5,848 bases of DNA, from positions 1-5,848 of the forward strand of contig JAFMSB010000124.1 in the NCBI GenBank assembly GCA_017353815.1. The letters run 5' to 3'. Under the pieces are notes generated by a model that saw only the letters and a program-made list of their open reading frames with translations, had not been told where the DNA came from and ran no database searches. Shown piece after piece: positions 1 to 5,297 of this stretch; position 1 is the stretch's first letter; each line of letters begins with the position of its first letter. This DNA comes from Methylocapsa sp. (GTDB taxonomy: Bacteria > Pseudomonadota > Alphaproteobacteria > Rhizobiales > Beijerinckiaceae). The translations under genes were made by a program, and so were the position numbers.

Positions 1-1
1 T

Positions 2-853
2 TACGACCCTTTTGGCGCGGCGAGGTTTCTCACTGCGCTTAACCACTCCGCGGCGCTGCGCAGCTCTCTCATGGGCCCCTACGCGAACGCCGGCAAGCCG
101 GATATTCTGGCAACCCACCCATCGACGCCCGACCGCATCGCCCGGGCGATCGGCGCCGCACGCCAGATCGGCGCTCCAGGCATCGGCAAAACCGACCGTG
201 CGGCCTATCTTTCGGCGATCGATGGCATGATGTTTGGCGACGATCCCGCAGAAGGAGCGGTGCGAGGCCGCAAATTCTTCCACGGGCGCCTGGGCTTCGC
301 CTTTCTCGCTCCCGAAGGCTTCAGTCTCGAGAACACCGCGCAAGCCGTGCTCGGAATAGGCAATGGGGGCAGCGAAGCGTTGCGGGTCGATAGCGTTCAG
401 CTCGACCCTTCGACGGCGCTTACGGCCTATGTCGCTTCGGGATGGATCGAGGGACTCGACGGCTCCTCGATCGCACCCATGCAGATCAACGGCATGGAGG
501 CAGCGGCGGCGAACGCCAGCGCGGGCGAGTGGCAATTCCGGGTGGCTGCGATCCGTTTCGATGCGGATCGCGTCTACCGGCTGATATATGCCGCGCGCGC
601 GCTCACCCCCGAGGTCAAGGAGCGATTTCAATCAATGGCCGCCTCCTTTCATCGCTTGACGCCGGAAGAGATCGCGGCGGCGCGGCCCTTGCGCCTTGCA
701 ATCGTTGCCGCAAAGCCTGGGGAGACAGCCGAGATGCTTGCGGCGCGGATGGCCGTGCCGGTCCGGCCCCTCGATTATTTTCTGCTCCTCAATGGCCTCT
801 CGCGCGGCGAGCCGCTTCGGACTTCGGAGCATTATAAGATCGTGGTCGAATAG
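2..853 (+). CDS. M48 family metalloprotease, C-terminal part (5' end outside window)
   Basis: The reading frame is open from the window edge to TAG at 851-853 (283 residues seen), so the ATG at position 71 is internal and not the start. The first residues (YDPFGAARFL, then ATHPSTPDRI at about residues 37-46) match the segment that follows the zinc-binding helices in secreted M48 (Ste24/BepA-like) peptidases, where the HPxxxxRI signature closes the protease domain. The HEXXH zinc site must lie upstream of the window. A middle domain of about 130 residues of mixed alpha/beta character follows. The last ~55 residues (AKPGETAEMLAARM, then FLLLNGL, then YKIVVE) look like a LysM-type cell-wall-binding fold. 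Known members are periplasmic or lipoprotein proteases in envelope quality control. A strong hairpin at 935-962 probably ends the transcript. The family call is firm, the exact substrate is unknown. Confidence 0.85.
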   Translation, partial: YDPFGAARFLTALNHSAALRSSLMGPYANAGKPDILATHPSTPDRIARAIGAARQIGAPGIGKTDRAAYLSAIDGMMFGDDPAEGAVRGRKFFHGRLGFAFLAPEGFSLENTAQAVLGIGNGGSEALRVDSVQLDPSTALTAYVASGWIEGLDGSSIAPMQINGMEAAAANASAGEWQFRVAAIRFDADRVYRLIYAARALTPEVKERFQSMAASFHRLTPEEIAAARPLRLAIVAAKPGETAEMLAARMAVPVRPLDYFLLLNGLSRGEPLRTSEHYKIVVE

Positions 854-934
854 ACCCTCTTTAGCCGCGCAAAGACCGGCCCGGGGATTTTGCTCGCTTT
901 TGCCTCGTGCCGTCCTGCCATGCCGCGCAAAAAC

Positions 935-962
935 AAAGACCCTCGCCGAAGCGAGGGTCTTT
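935..962. terminator. Perfect 12-bp hairpin, probable bidirectional terminator
   Basis: AAAGACCCTCGC (935-946), loop CGAA (947-950) and GCGAGGGTCTTT (951-962) form a perfect 12-bp stem with a tetraloop, 81 bases after the protease stop codon. On the plus strand the U-rich end is short (TCTTT). On the minus strand the stem is followed by TTTGTTTTTG, a better U-tract. It can therefore end the protease transcript and also stop leftward read-through from the minus-strand transglycosylase at 1501-2361. Confidence 0.75.
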
Positions 963-1050
963 GCCGGCAGATCGACCTTGGGATGCCGAGCCCGCGCAAG
1001 GGGTCTTTTGCTTGCGAAAAGCGGACCGCCTCTCTTTTTGCTTCGTTTAA

Positions 1051-1078
1051 ATCCTTACTTATCCTTACTTATTGTAAG
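1051..1078. repeat. Short tandem repeat with small hairpin
   Basis: The 10-mer ATCCTTACTT occurs twice in direct tandem (1051-1060 and 1061-1070). The second copy overlaps a 5-bp inverted repeat, CTTAC (1064-1068) and GTAAG (1074-1078), around a TTATT loop. The stretch is AT-richer than its surroundings. No function can be assigned; it may be a scar or a replication-slippage product. Confidence 0.5.
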
Positions 1079-1094
1079 ACCAGGACAAGACTAG

Positions 1095-1497
1095 GAGCTG
1101 CCGGCCCGGGAGCTCGTTGCGCCGCTCTCGGCCTACAAGCTTGGCTGGGCGCTATGTCACCTCGCAAAGCGCCGCCATTTCTTAAGGGGCGATCTTGCGG
1201 AAGCCGAGGACAAGGGCGGAGAGAAGGACAAGGCGAAGCCCGAAGAGGAAGCCGGAAGATATCGCCGAGGTGAGGAAATCCGGCGGGACACTTGGCGCGC
1301 ATCTCTCAAAAATCCAGCCCCCCGAGCGCTAACGCGGGAAGCACTTCACCCGGGCAATTGTCGGCGAGGATAGCGAGAAACTTTGCACTGCACAGGCCCC
1401 GCAAGGCCCCACAACGGATCAGTAGATCAACGAATAGCCGCGCTTGCTCGTTGAGGAGGGCGCATCCTCGCCAAATCTCGATAAGGGCTACAGCGCT
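1095..1497 (+). pseudogene. Possible unidentified protein relic in an otherwise gene-less stretch
   Basis: Between 963 and 1500 there is no credible intact gene. A stop-free frame without ATG from 1095 reads ELPARELVAPLSAYKLGWAL and then a charged run (AEAEDKGGEKDKAKPEEEAG, to about 1256). After an apparent frameshift near 1257, frame 1 continues with DIAEVRKSGGTLGAHLSKIQ (from 1258), meets TAA at 1330, and still reads protein-like up to VEEGASSPNLDKGYSA just before TAG at 1495-1497, with further stops between. The pattern fits a decayed gene. I do not recognise the family and the call rests only on amino-acid plausibility, so chance coding in GC-rich DNA remains possible. Confidence 0.22.
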
Positions 1498-1500
1498 TAG

Positions 1501-2361
1501 TTAACTGCGAAGGACAGCGCAAGCGCCGCCCGCGCGGAGGATCTTTTCACAGAGCGCATCCGCTGCCCCGCGCGAGGGTGCAGGTACTCGGATCTGATAG
1601 TATGTAGCAACCCCAAAGCCGGGCGCCCGGCCGGCGATGACTATGGGTTCGATCTCGCCGATAATTGCGGAATAGCTGCTCTGGGCTCGTCTGTAAGCGG
1701 CCAGCGCCGCCTCCTTTGAATGACTGCCTGCGAGCTGAACGCCCCAGGGCGCAAAGAGTGCCGAGGCGGCAATGGAGTGAGGCTCTGAGTGGCGGATAGC
1801 GCTTGTCACTCGCAAACAGGATGGCTCGGGGGATTTTGCATAGCTGATTATCGTGTCTGCCGCGGCGGCAACCCAGTCCTCCACCGGCCGTTGCGAGATT
1901 GTCAGAACATAGCGCCGTGTCTCGGCTGGCAAATCAGCATGGCCGGCAAGCCAGTTCGCAACATGGGCAGGGCCAGCATTGTAGGCGGCGGCGGCAAGCC
2001 CAATATTTCCAAAGCGCTGCTTAAGCTCAGCGAGCAGTGCGGCGGATTTTGGTATTGCTTCTTCGGGATCGAACGGATTGGCAAGGCCACGCTCATCAGC
2101 CGTCTTTGGCATGAATTGCGCGATGCCTTGCGCGCCAGCTGGACTGATCTCGTTAGACCGAAAGCTGCTCTCCTGCCAAATCAGCCGTGTCAGGAAAGCC
2201 ACGGGCAAACCCTGAGTTCGAGCCGACGATTCAATAAGACGGCAGACGGATGTTTCGACTGGCTCGGCCTTCCCTGGCCCTTCTCCTGCCAGCGCAGAGC
2301 TGCCGCACAAAAGGGCGACCAAGCCCAAGAGCGGAAAGGTCGAGCGCTTTAGCATTGACAT
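1501..2361 (-). CDS. Soluble lytic transglycosylase (SLT domain) with C-terminal SPOR-like domain
   Basis: The 286-residue protein cleaves peptidoglycan between MurNAc and GlcNAc to form 1,6-anhydro-MurNAc ends, acting in the periplasm. Residues 1-25 form a signal peptide (KR, hydrophobic core LLGLVALLCG, then ALA cleavage site); the Cys at 19 lacks a proper lipobox. The SLT fold covers about residues 38-175. The catalytic Glu is E64 in IWQESSF, followed by GAQGIAQFMP (76-85), NPFDPEEAI (95-103) and AYNAGPAHV (126-134), all family hallmarks. Residues ~205-286 (WGVQLAG through YYQIRVP to CAVLRS) resemble a SPOR peptidoglycan-binding domain. The start is uncertain by two codons: a weak GAG ribosome-binding motif (2364-2366) lies only 2 nt before the ATG at 2361 but 8 nt before Met3 at 2355. 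It stands alone, convergent with the M48 gene. Confidence 0.93.
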   Translation of the reverse strand: MSMLKRSTFPLLGLVALLCGSSALAGEGPGKAEPVETSVCRLIESSARTQGLPVAFLTRLIWQESSFRSNEISPAGAQGIAQFMPKTADERGLANPFDPEEAIPKSAALLAELKQRFGNIGLAAAAYNAGPAHVANWLAGHADLPAETRRYVLTISQRPVEDWVAAAADTIISYAKSPEPSCLRVTSAIRHSEPHSIAASALFAPWGVQLAGSHSKEAALAAYRRAQSSYSAIIGEIEPIVIAGRAPGFGVATYYQIRVPAPSRGAADALCEKILRAGGACAVLRS

Positions 2362-2641
2362 ATCTCAACATGTTTTCTGTTAGGGGAAAAGCAGGACCCG
2401 TAAAAAGTTTGCAATTTGAACAAGTAAGTCTGAGTACGTCAATGGAGTTGAACTACCTATATTGCCGTTAGCACATAAGGATGTACACACAGCCAAGTTG
2501 ATGTTCTGCCAATAATTTGATTTTGTTGACCTTTTTAACTAGCGGCACAATCCGCCCGGAGAGGGAGCGCGAGGTCTGCCGCGCAGTTCTCGCCCAGCGG
2601 CAAAAGGCTTTTGTGGGGGCCGAGCCCCGCGCCCCGCGCCT
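2362..2641. other. Intergenic stretch, AT-richer in its left part; no gene seen
   Basis: Positions 2362-2545 are clearly AT-richer than the rest of the window (for example CCAATAATTTGATTTTG at 2508-2524). They hold the promoter candidate for the transglycosylase but no credible gene. From about 2550 the composition returns to GC-rich. Bases 2550-2641 are likely worn-down coding sequence of the cas9 relic that follows, but no frame gives a recognisable motif there. I found no anti-repeat matching the CRISPR repeats here, so no tracrRNA can be assigned. Confidence 0.45.
2414..2442 (-). promoter_or_regulatory. Weak sigma-70-like promoter candidate for the transglycosylase
   Basis: On the minus strand TTGACG (2442-2437) is followed after 17 bases by TCAAAT (2419-2414), a 5/6 and 4/6 match to the -35 and -10 boxes with ideal spacing. 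The start would fall near 2407, leaving a leader of about 45 bases before the ATG at 2361. Position and strand fit, but the -10 match is poor and alphaproteobacterial promoters often deviate, so this is only a candidate. Confidence 0.3.
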
Positions 2642-2710
2642 CTGATCAAACAGGGCGCGTAGAAGGTCTCGGTGGACCCCATCGGCCGGGTGCGCCCCGC
2701 CAATGATTGA
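2642..2710 (+). pseudogene. cas9: C-terminal tail of a type II-C Cas9 (remnant)
   Basis: Frame 2 reads LIKQGA, an in-frame TAG at 2660-2662, then KVSVDPIGRVRPAND and TGA at 2708-2710. The pattern of a basic residue, alternating V and D, then xGRVR near the stop is the way many type II-C Cas9 proteins end (in the PAM-interacting domain). The stop sits 12 bases before a Cas1-like start, the usual cas9-cas1 junction. Only about 20 codons survive, with no RuvC or HNH motif in the window, so the assignment depends partly on the neighbouring Cas1 relic and CRISPR repeats. The in-frame TAG where an Arg codon is expected shows that it is not functional. Confidence 0.55.
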
Positions 2711-2722
2711 CGGAGCCGCCCC

Positions 2723-2940
2723 ACGTTCCGCAAGACGGTGGAGTCGCAACGCCGGGAACGCGCCTCTCGCTCGCTGCCAAGGAGCTTGTGGTCGAGCGGC
2801 CGGATCAACCGCGCAAGCCCTTGCCCATCGAGGATTGCTCGTCGTCGATGACCGGAGCGCCTCCTACGCACATGGTGTTCGTCGAGCTGCTCTCGGCGGG
2901 CAAAACCGTCATGGTGAGCGGCCCGGATCATCTGCCTGCA
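2723..2940 (+). pseudogene. cas1: N-terminal fragment of Cas1 with frameshifts
   Basis: Cas1 is the integrase of CRISPR adaptation. Pieced over three frames the fragment reads FRKTVE (2726-2743), then after an apparent one-base loss ATPGTRLSLAAKELVVERPD and LPIED in frame 1. LLVVDDRSASY follows in frame 3, then THMVFVELLSAGKTVMVSGP and DHLPA in frame 1, ending near 2940. This follows the order of the Cas1 N-terminal beta domain: a LSLxxxQLVIERP strand, a (V/I)PIED turn, a hydrophobic VVDxxxxTYTH strand, a VFVELL-AG helix and a VxVxGxDHLPA strand. The usual ATG appears as ACG at 2723-2725 (inferred). The catalytic C-terminal domain (the metal-binding Glu, His and Asp) is missing. A protein product is very unlikely. 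Confidence 0.68.
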
Positions 2941-2987
2941 TGGGCCAAAGGCCGCCGCCCGCGGTCGAGGTGCGGTTTTTGACGATC
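2940..2987 (+). pseudogene. Possible Cas2 C-terminal scrap
   Basis: Directly after the Cas1 fragment breaks off, frame 3 reads MGQRPPPAVEVRFLTI. A G-x-G/R-P-P stretch followed by a hydrophobic strand resembles the end of some type II Cas2 proteins, and cas2 is expected between cas1 and the array. If right, a deletion of several hundred bases has joined the Cas1 N-terminus to the Cas2 C-terminus. The segment is too short for a firm call and the ferredoxin-fold core and catalytic Asp of Cas2 are absent. Confidence 0.22.
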
Positions 2988-3024
2988 ACCGGCCGGCAGT
3001 TTTCACGGATCCGGGTTTTTTGGG

Positions 3025-3058
3025 GAAAAAGAGGGCGAAGACCGAGCCTTCGCCCTCT
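3025..3058 (-). terminator. Intrinsic terminator on the minus strand, beside the CRISPR array
   Basis: AGAGGGCGAAG (3030-3040) and CTTCGCCCTCT (3048-3058) form a perfect 11-bp stem with a 7-base loop. On the minus strand the stem runs straight into TTTTT and CCCC (complement of 3021-3030), the classic intrinsic form. On the plus strand the nearest T-run (3069-3074) is 10 bases away, so rightward termination would be weaker. It lies 69 bases from the nearest CRISPR repeat and is placed to stop a leftward array transcript. Confidence 0.75.
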
Positions 3059-3127
3059 CAGATGGAGCTTTTTTGATGCCCTCGGGCGCTATTTTTGCCG
3101 GTCTTTCAGTGCCTTGCGCCCGGGGCA

Positions 3128-3229
3128 ATTGTAGCAAAACGAGAGACGGCCGCAATCCGCAGCGCCATCTCGTGACACTGCCGTTCACGATTAATTGTGG
3201 CAAGATGAGATACGGCCGCAATCCGCAGC
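3128..3229 (-). CRISPR. Two-repeat, one-spacer type II CRISPR mini-array (remnant)
   Basis: Repeats at 3128-3163 and 3194-3229 are each 36 nt and agree at 32 of 36 positions (differences at repeat positions 6, 11, 13 and 18, plus-strand numbering). The last 18 nt, ACGGCCGCAATCCGCAGC, are identical. They flank one 30-nt spacer (3164-3193), giving a 66-nt period typical of type II arrays. In minus-strand reading the repeat starts GCTGCGGATTGCGGCCGT and ends CTACAAT or CCACAAT, much like the polarity of type II-C repeats (start near G-T/C-TG, end CTACAAT). crRNA transcription would thus run leftward, against the cas relics and towards the terminator at 3025-3058. No third repeat is found one period away on either side, and no leader is recognisable. 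Confidence 0.82.
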
Positions 3230-3237
3230 TCCCGGCG

Positions 3238-3447
3238 GGCGCGATGATCATTGCATGGTGCCCATGGCGCTCGCGCTCGGCGGGGGCGGCGAACAGAACG
3301 CGCCGCTCGGGCCGGCGGTGATTGGCGGCCTTCTTGTTGCCACAGTCACGACCTTGGTTTTTCGTTCCAGCCGTTTCCACTGTGCTGCACCGCCGGAACC
3401 GGACGCCGCCGCCCGGGACTGCATTCCCGGCACCGCCGCCGGCATAG
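3238..3447 (+). pseudogene. C-terminal remnant of an RND efflux permease
   Basis: The last ~70 codons of an inner-membrane RND (AcrB/HAE-type) drug-proton antiporter survive in three frames. GAMII (3238-3252, frame 1) is followed after a lost base by MVPMALALGGGGEQNAPLG and PAVIGGLLVATVTTL (3255-3356, frame 3). After one extra base at 3357 comes FFVPAVSTVLHRRN (from 3358, frame 1) with a Pro-rich tail ending at TAG 3445-3447. The GEQNAPLGxAVIGGL and FFVP motifs are hallmarks of the final transmembrane helices in this family. The rest of the pump (over 900 residues) and the periplasmic adaptor are absent. It sits 73 bases before the outer-membrane factor gene, its natural operon partner. Confidence 0.8.
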
Positions 3448-3520
3448 GCGTGAAGAGAGGGGCGGGCGGACAGGCCGATTGAGGATCGTGGGCGAAATTT
3501 GGCGGACCGGAATATCAACC

Positions 3521-5077
3521 GTGAAAAAATGTCTGAGCGCGCTGGGGCTCGGCGCATGGCTTGCCGGCTGCACCGTTGGACCGGACTACCATATGCCCGA
3601 GTTCCCTCTCCCCGCCTCGTTCCTTCCGCCAGTCGTCGAGGTCGTACAAAAGCAGAGCCGCGAAACTCCAAGCCTGCGAGCCGAATTCTTCGACTGGTGG
3701 CAAAGCCTGCATGATCCGGAGCTCGATTCCCTGGTCGCTCGGGCCATCGAATCCAATCTCGACCTCCAGATCGCCTTGACCCGGATTCAGCAAGCGGAGA
3801 CTCAGGAGCTTGTGGTGCTGGGCGAGTCCCTTCCGGCCGCGGAAGCAACTGGCGGCGGCGGCGGCGGTACCGGAAACAACTTGACGGTTGGCCGCGTCTC
3901 GCAGCTCTTGCGGTCGGCGCAGTTTACAAGAGGCTACAGCCACCTCCAGATTGCGGGCGGTCTCGATGCCGCCTGGGAGATTGATGTCTTCGGCAAATTC
4001 CGGCGTATGCTCGAGGCAGCAACCTATGACACCGAAGCACTCGCCAGCGCACGCGATTGGATGCTCGTGACGGTTGCAGCAGATGTCGCCCGCGCCTATC
4101 TCGACATGCGGGCGTTTCAATACGAGCTTGCCGTCCTCCGCAAGAATATCGCCGTGGCCAAGGGCGGTTACGATTTCCAAAAGTCGCGTTTCCGGCAGGG
4201 AATAACCAACGAGCTCGACGTGACCTTGGCGCAACGCCATTTGGAGACCTTGCAATCGGGAGCCGCACCGGTCGAGGCCCAAATTGCCGCCAGCCGGCAC
4301 GTCATCGCGGTTCTGCTTGGCCAGTTCCCGGAGGAACTCAGCAAGGAACTGGCAAGGCCAGGCAAACTTCCGGTGCTCCCGGCGCAAATCCCTCCGGGCC
4401 TCCCCATCGACCTGCTGCGCCGGCGCCCCGACATCCATGCGGCAGAGCGCCAGCTTGCCGCATCAACAGCCCGCATCGGCGTGGCAACCGCAGATCTCTT
4501 TCCGCGGTTGATCGTAAGCGGCGCGCTTGGCGGCGAAGGGGGGCCTGGCCGGCCGCCGTCGGCCGCGCAAATTCCCCTGACCTTCATCGGGGCGGCCGGC
4601 CCCTCGGTTTATTGGCCTTTGCTTGATTTCGGCAGGCTCGACGCCATCGCCGACATCGCCGAGCTGCAAGCCCATGAGCTGTTCGTGAATTATAAGCGGA
4701 CGATCTTGACTGCGGTGCAGCAAGTCGATGACGGGGTTGCGATCTATGCCGCTGCGCAGCGGCGCTTAAGAGGTCTCGAGCGCGCGCTCGTCGCCGCCCG
4801 AAAGGCAACGAAGCTTGCGACCGAGCGCTACGACCGAGGCTTGACGGACTATCTCAATGTCCTTGACGCAGAGCGGGAGGAGTTCGATCTGGAAGAGCAA
4901 TATGCGGGCACGCAGCAGACCGTGGCCGAGCAGCTTATCAATCTCTATAAGGCGCTTGGCGGCGGCTGGCAGCTTCACGAAGTGATACCGCCAATCAAAG
5001 AGCCGCAGCCGGCGATCATCGCAGCCGCCAGACGCGTGCTGGAGGAGGGGCAAGTTCGCCAGCCAGGAGGTCAGTGA
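3521..5077 (+). CDS. Outer-membrane efflux lipoprotein, NodT/OprM (TolC-like) family
   Basis: This is the outer-membrane channel of a tripartite RND efflux pump. Of the in-frame starts, GTG at 3521 gives a compact lipoprotein signal: KK, a hydrophobic stretch, lipobox LAGC with Cys17, then TVGPDY, the family signature; length 518 residues is normal. GTG at 3488 (GAGG 3 nt upstream) would add 11 atypical residues. Two OEP repeats follow: FDWWQSLHDPELDSLVARAI opens the first, LDAAWEIDVFGKFRR marks its beta-barrel turn; LLRRRPDI (about 298-305) opens the second, with YWPLLDFGRLDA (DFGR 369-372) and YDRGLTDYLNVLDAER (437-452). A six-Gly run (111-116) sits in the first repeat. The coding frame is intact, but its RND partner upstream is a remnant, so the channel is an orphan here and may have lost its promoter. 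Confidence 0.93.
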   Translation: MKKCLSALGLGAWLAGCTVGPDYHMPEFPLPASFLPPVVEVVQKQSRETPSLRAEFFDWWQSLHDPELDSLVARAIESNLDLQIALTRIQQAETQELVVLGESLPAAEATGGGGGGTGNNLTVGRVSQLLRSAQFTRGYSHLQIAGGLDAAWEIDVFGKFRRMLEAATYDTEALASARDWMLVTVAADVARAYLDMRAFQYELAVLRKNIAVAKGGYDFQKSRFRQGITNELDVTLAQRHLETLQSGAAPVEAQIAASRHVIAVLLGQFPEELSKELARPGKLPVLPAQIPPGLPIDLLRRRPDIHAAERQLAASTARIGVATADLFPRLIVSGALGGEGGPGRPPSAAQIPLTFIGAAGPSVYWPLLDFGRLDAIADIAELQAHELFVNYKRTILTAVQQVDDGVAIYAAAQRRLRGLERALVAARKATKLATERYDRGLTDYLNVLDAEREEFDLEEQYAGTQQTVAEQLINLYKALGGGWQLHEVIPPIKEPQPAIIAAARRVLEEGQVRQPGGQ

Positions 5078-5110
5078 ATCGGATGACCCACAAATGCGGA
5101 GGTTGTGATT

Positions 5111-5209
5111 CCGCGCGCAAATTCTTATGTCACCGGCGCGGTGTTCATCATGTCGATCAGCGCGTTTTATATGCTGCGCCGCCGTCATGTACCCATCGCG
5201 CGGCGCTCG
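5111..5209 (+). pseudogene. Possible fragment of cytochrome bd oxidase subunit I (CydA-like)
   Basis: Frame 2, just after the efflux gene, reads PRANSYVTGAVFIMSISAFY followed by MLRRRHVPIARRS. This resembles a CydA transmembrane helix in which a (V/T)TxAFVxxxxSAxYLL core is followed by a cytoplasmic basic loop RxRHVxxARRS. It then degenerates and stops at TAA 5240-5242. No start codon with a ribosome-binding site and no haem-ligand or Q-loop motifs are present. An overlapping ORF from 5074 in another frame has no recognisable content. The match is by memory of family motifs over ~33 residues, so it is moderate at best; a fragment of another membrane protein is the alternative. Confidence 0.4.
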
Positions 5210-5297
5210 GAGCGCTCCTTGATTTCCATTGGACCTTGCTAAATGACATGCCGCACCTTGCCCGCCGGGGCCTGAATGGGATCGTTGAGGAATTGGG

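Noticed and set aside
1789..2352. Plus-strand ORF of 187 codons opposite the transglycosylase.
   Set aside because: Antisense to a gene with all catalytic motifs; no domain recognised.
3076..3098. GCCCTCGGGC followed by ATTTTT after the array-side terminator, as a second terminator or tracrRNA hairpin.
   Set aside because: The stem is at most 4 bp with a loop of two bases, and no anti-repeat lies next to it.
2703..3134. Plus-strand ORF of 143 codons over the cas remnants and the terminator.
   Set aside because: It crosses a terminator hairpin and mixes short Cas-like pieces with meaningless sequence; no ribosome-binding site.
3251..3520. The long plus-strand frame of the efflux gene stays open up to an ATG at 3251, which would add 90 residues.
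   Set aside because: The extension is the RND remnant and intergenic DNA read out of frame. It would bury the lipoprotein signal peptide with lipobox LAGC, which belongs at the N-terminus.
3003..3848. Minus-strand ORF of 281 codons.
   Set aside because: It spans the terminator, the CRISPR repeats, the RND remnant and part of the efflux gene antisense; composition is Arg/Pro/Ala-rich as in GC-rich shadows.
3515..4438. Minus-strand ORF of 307 codons opposite the efflux gene.
   Set aside because: Antisense shadow of a well-supported coding frame; no domain recognised.
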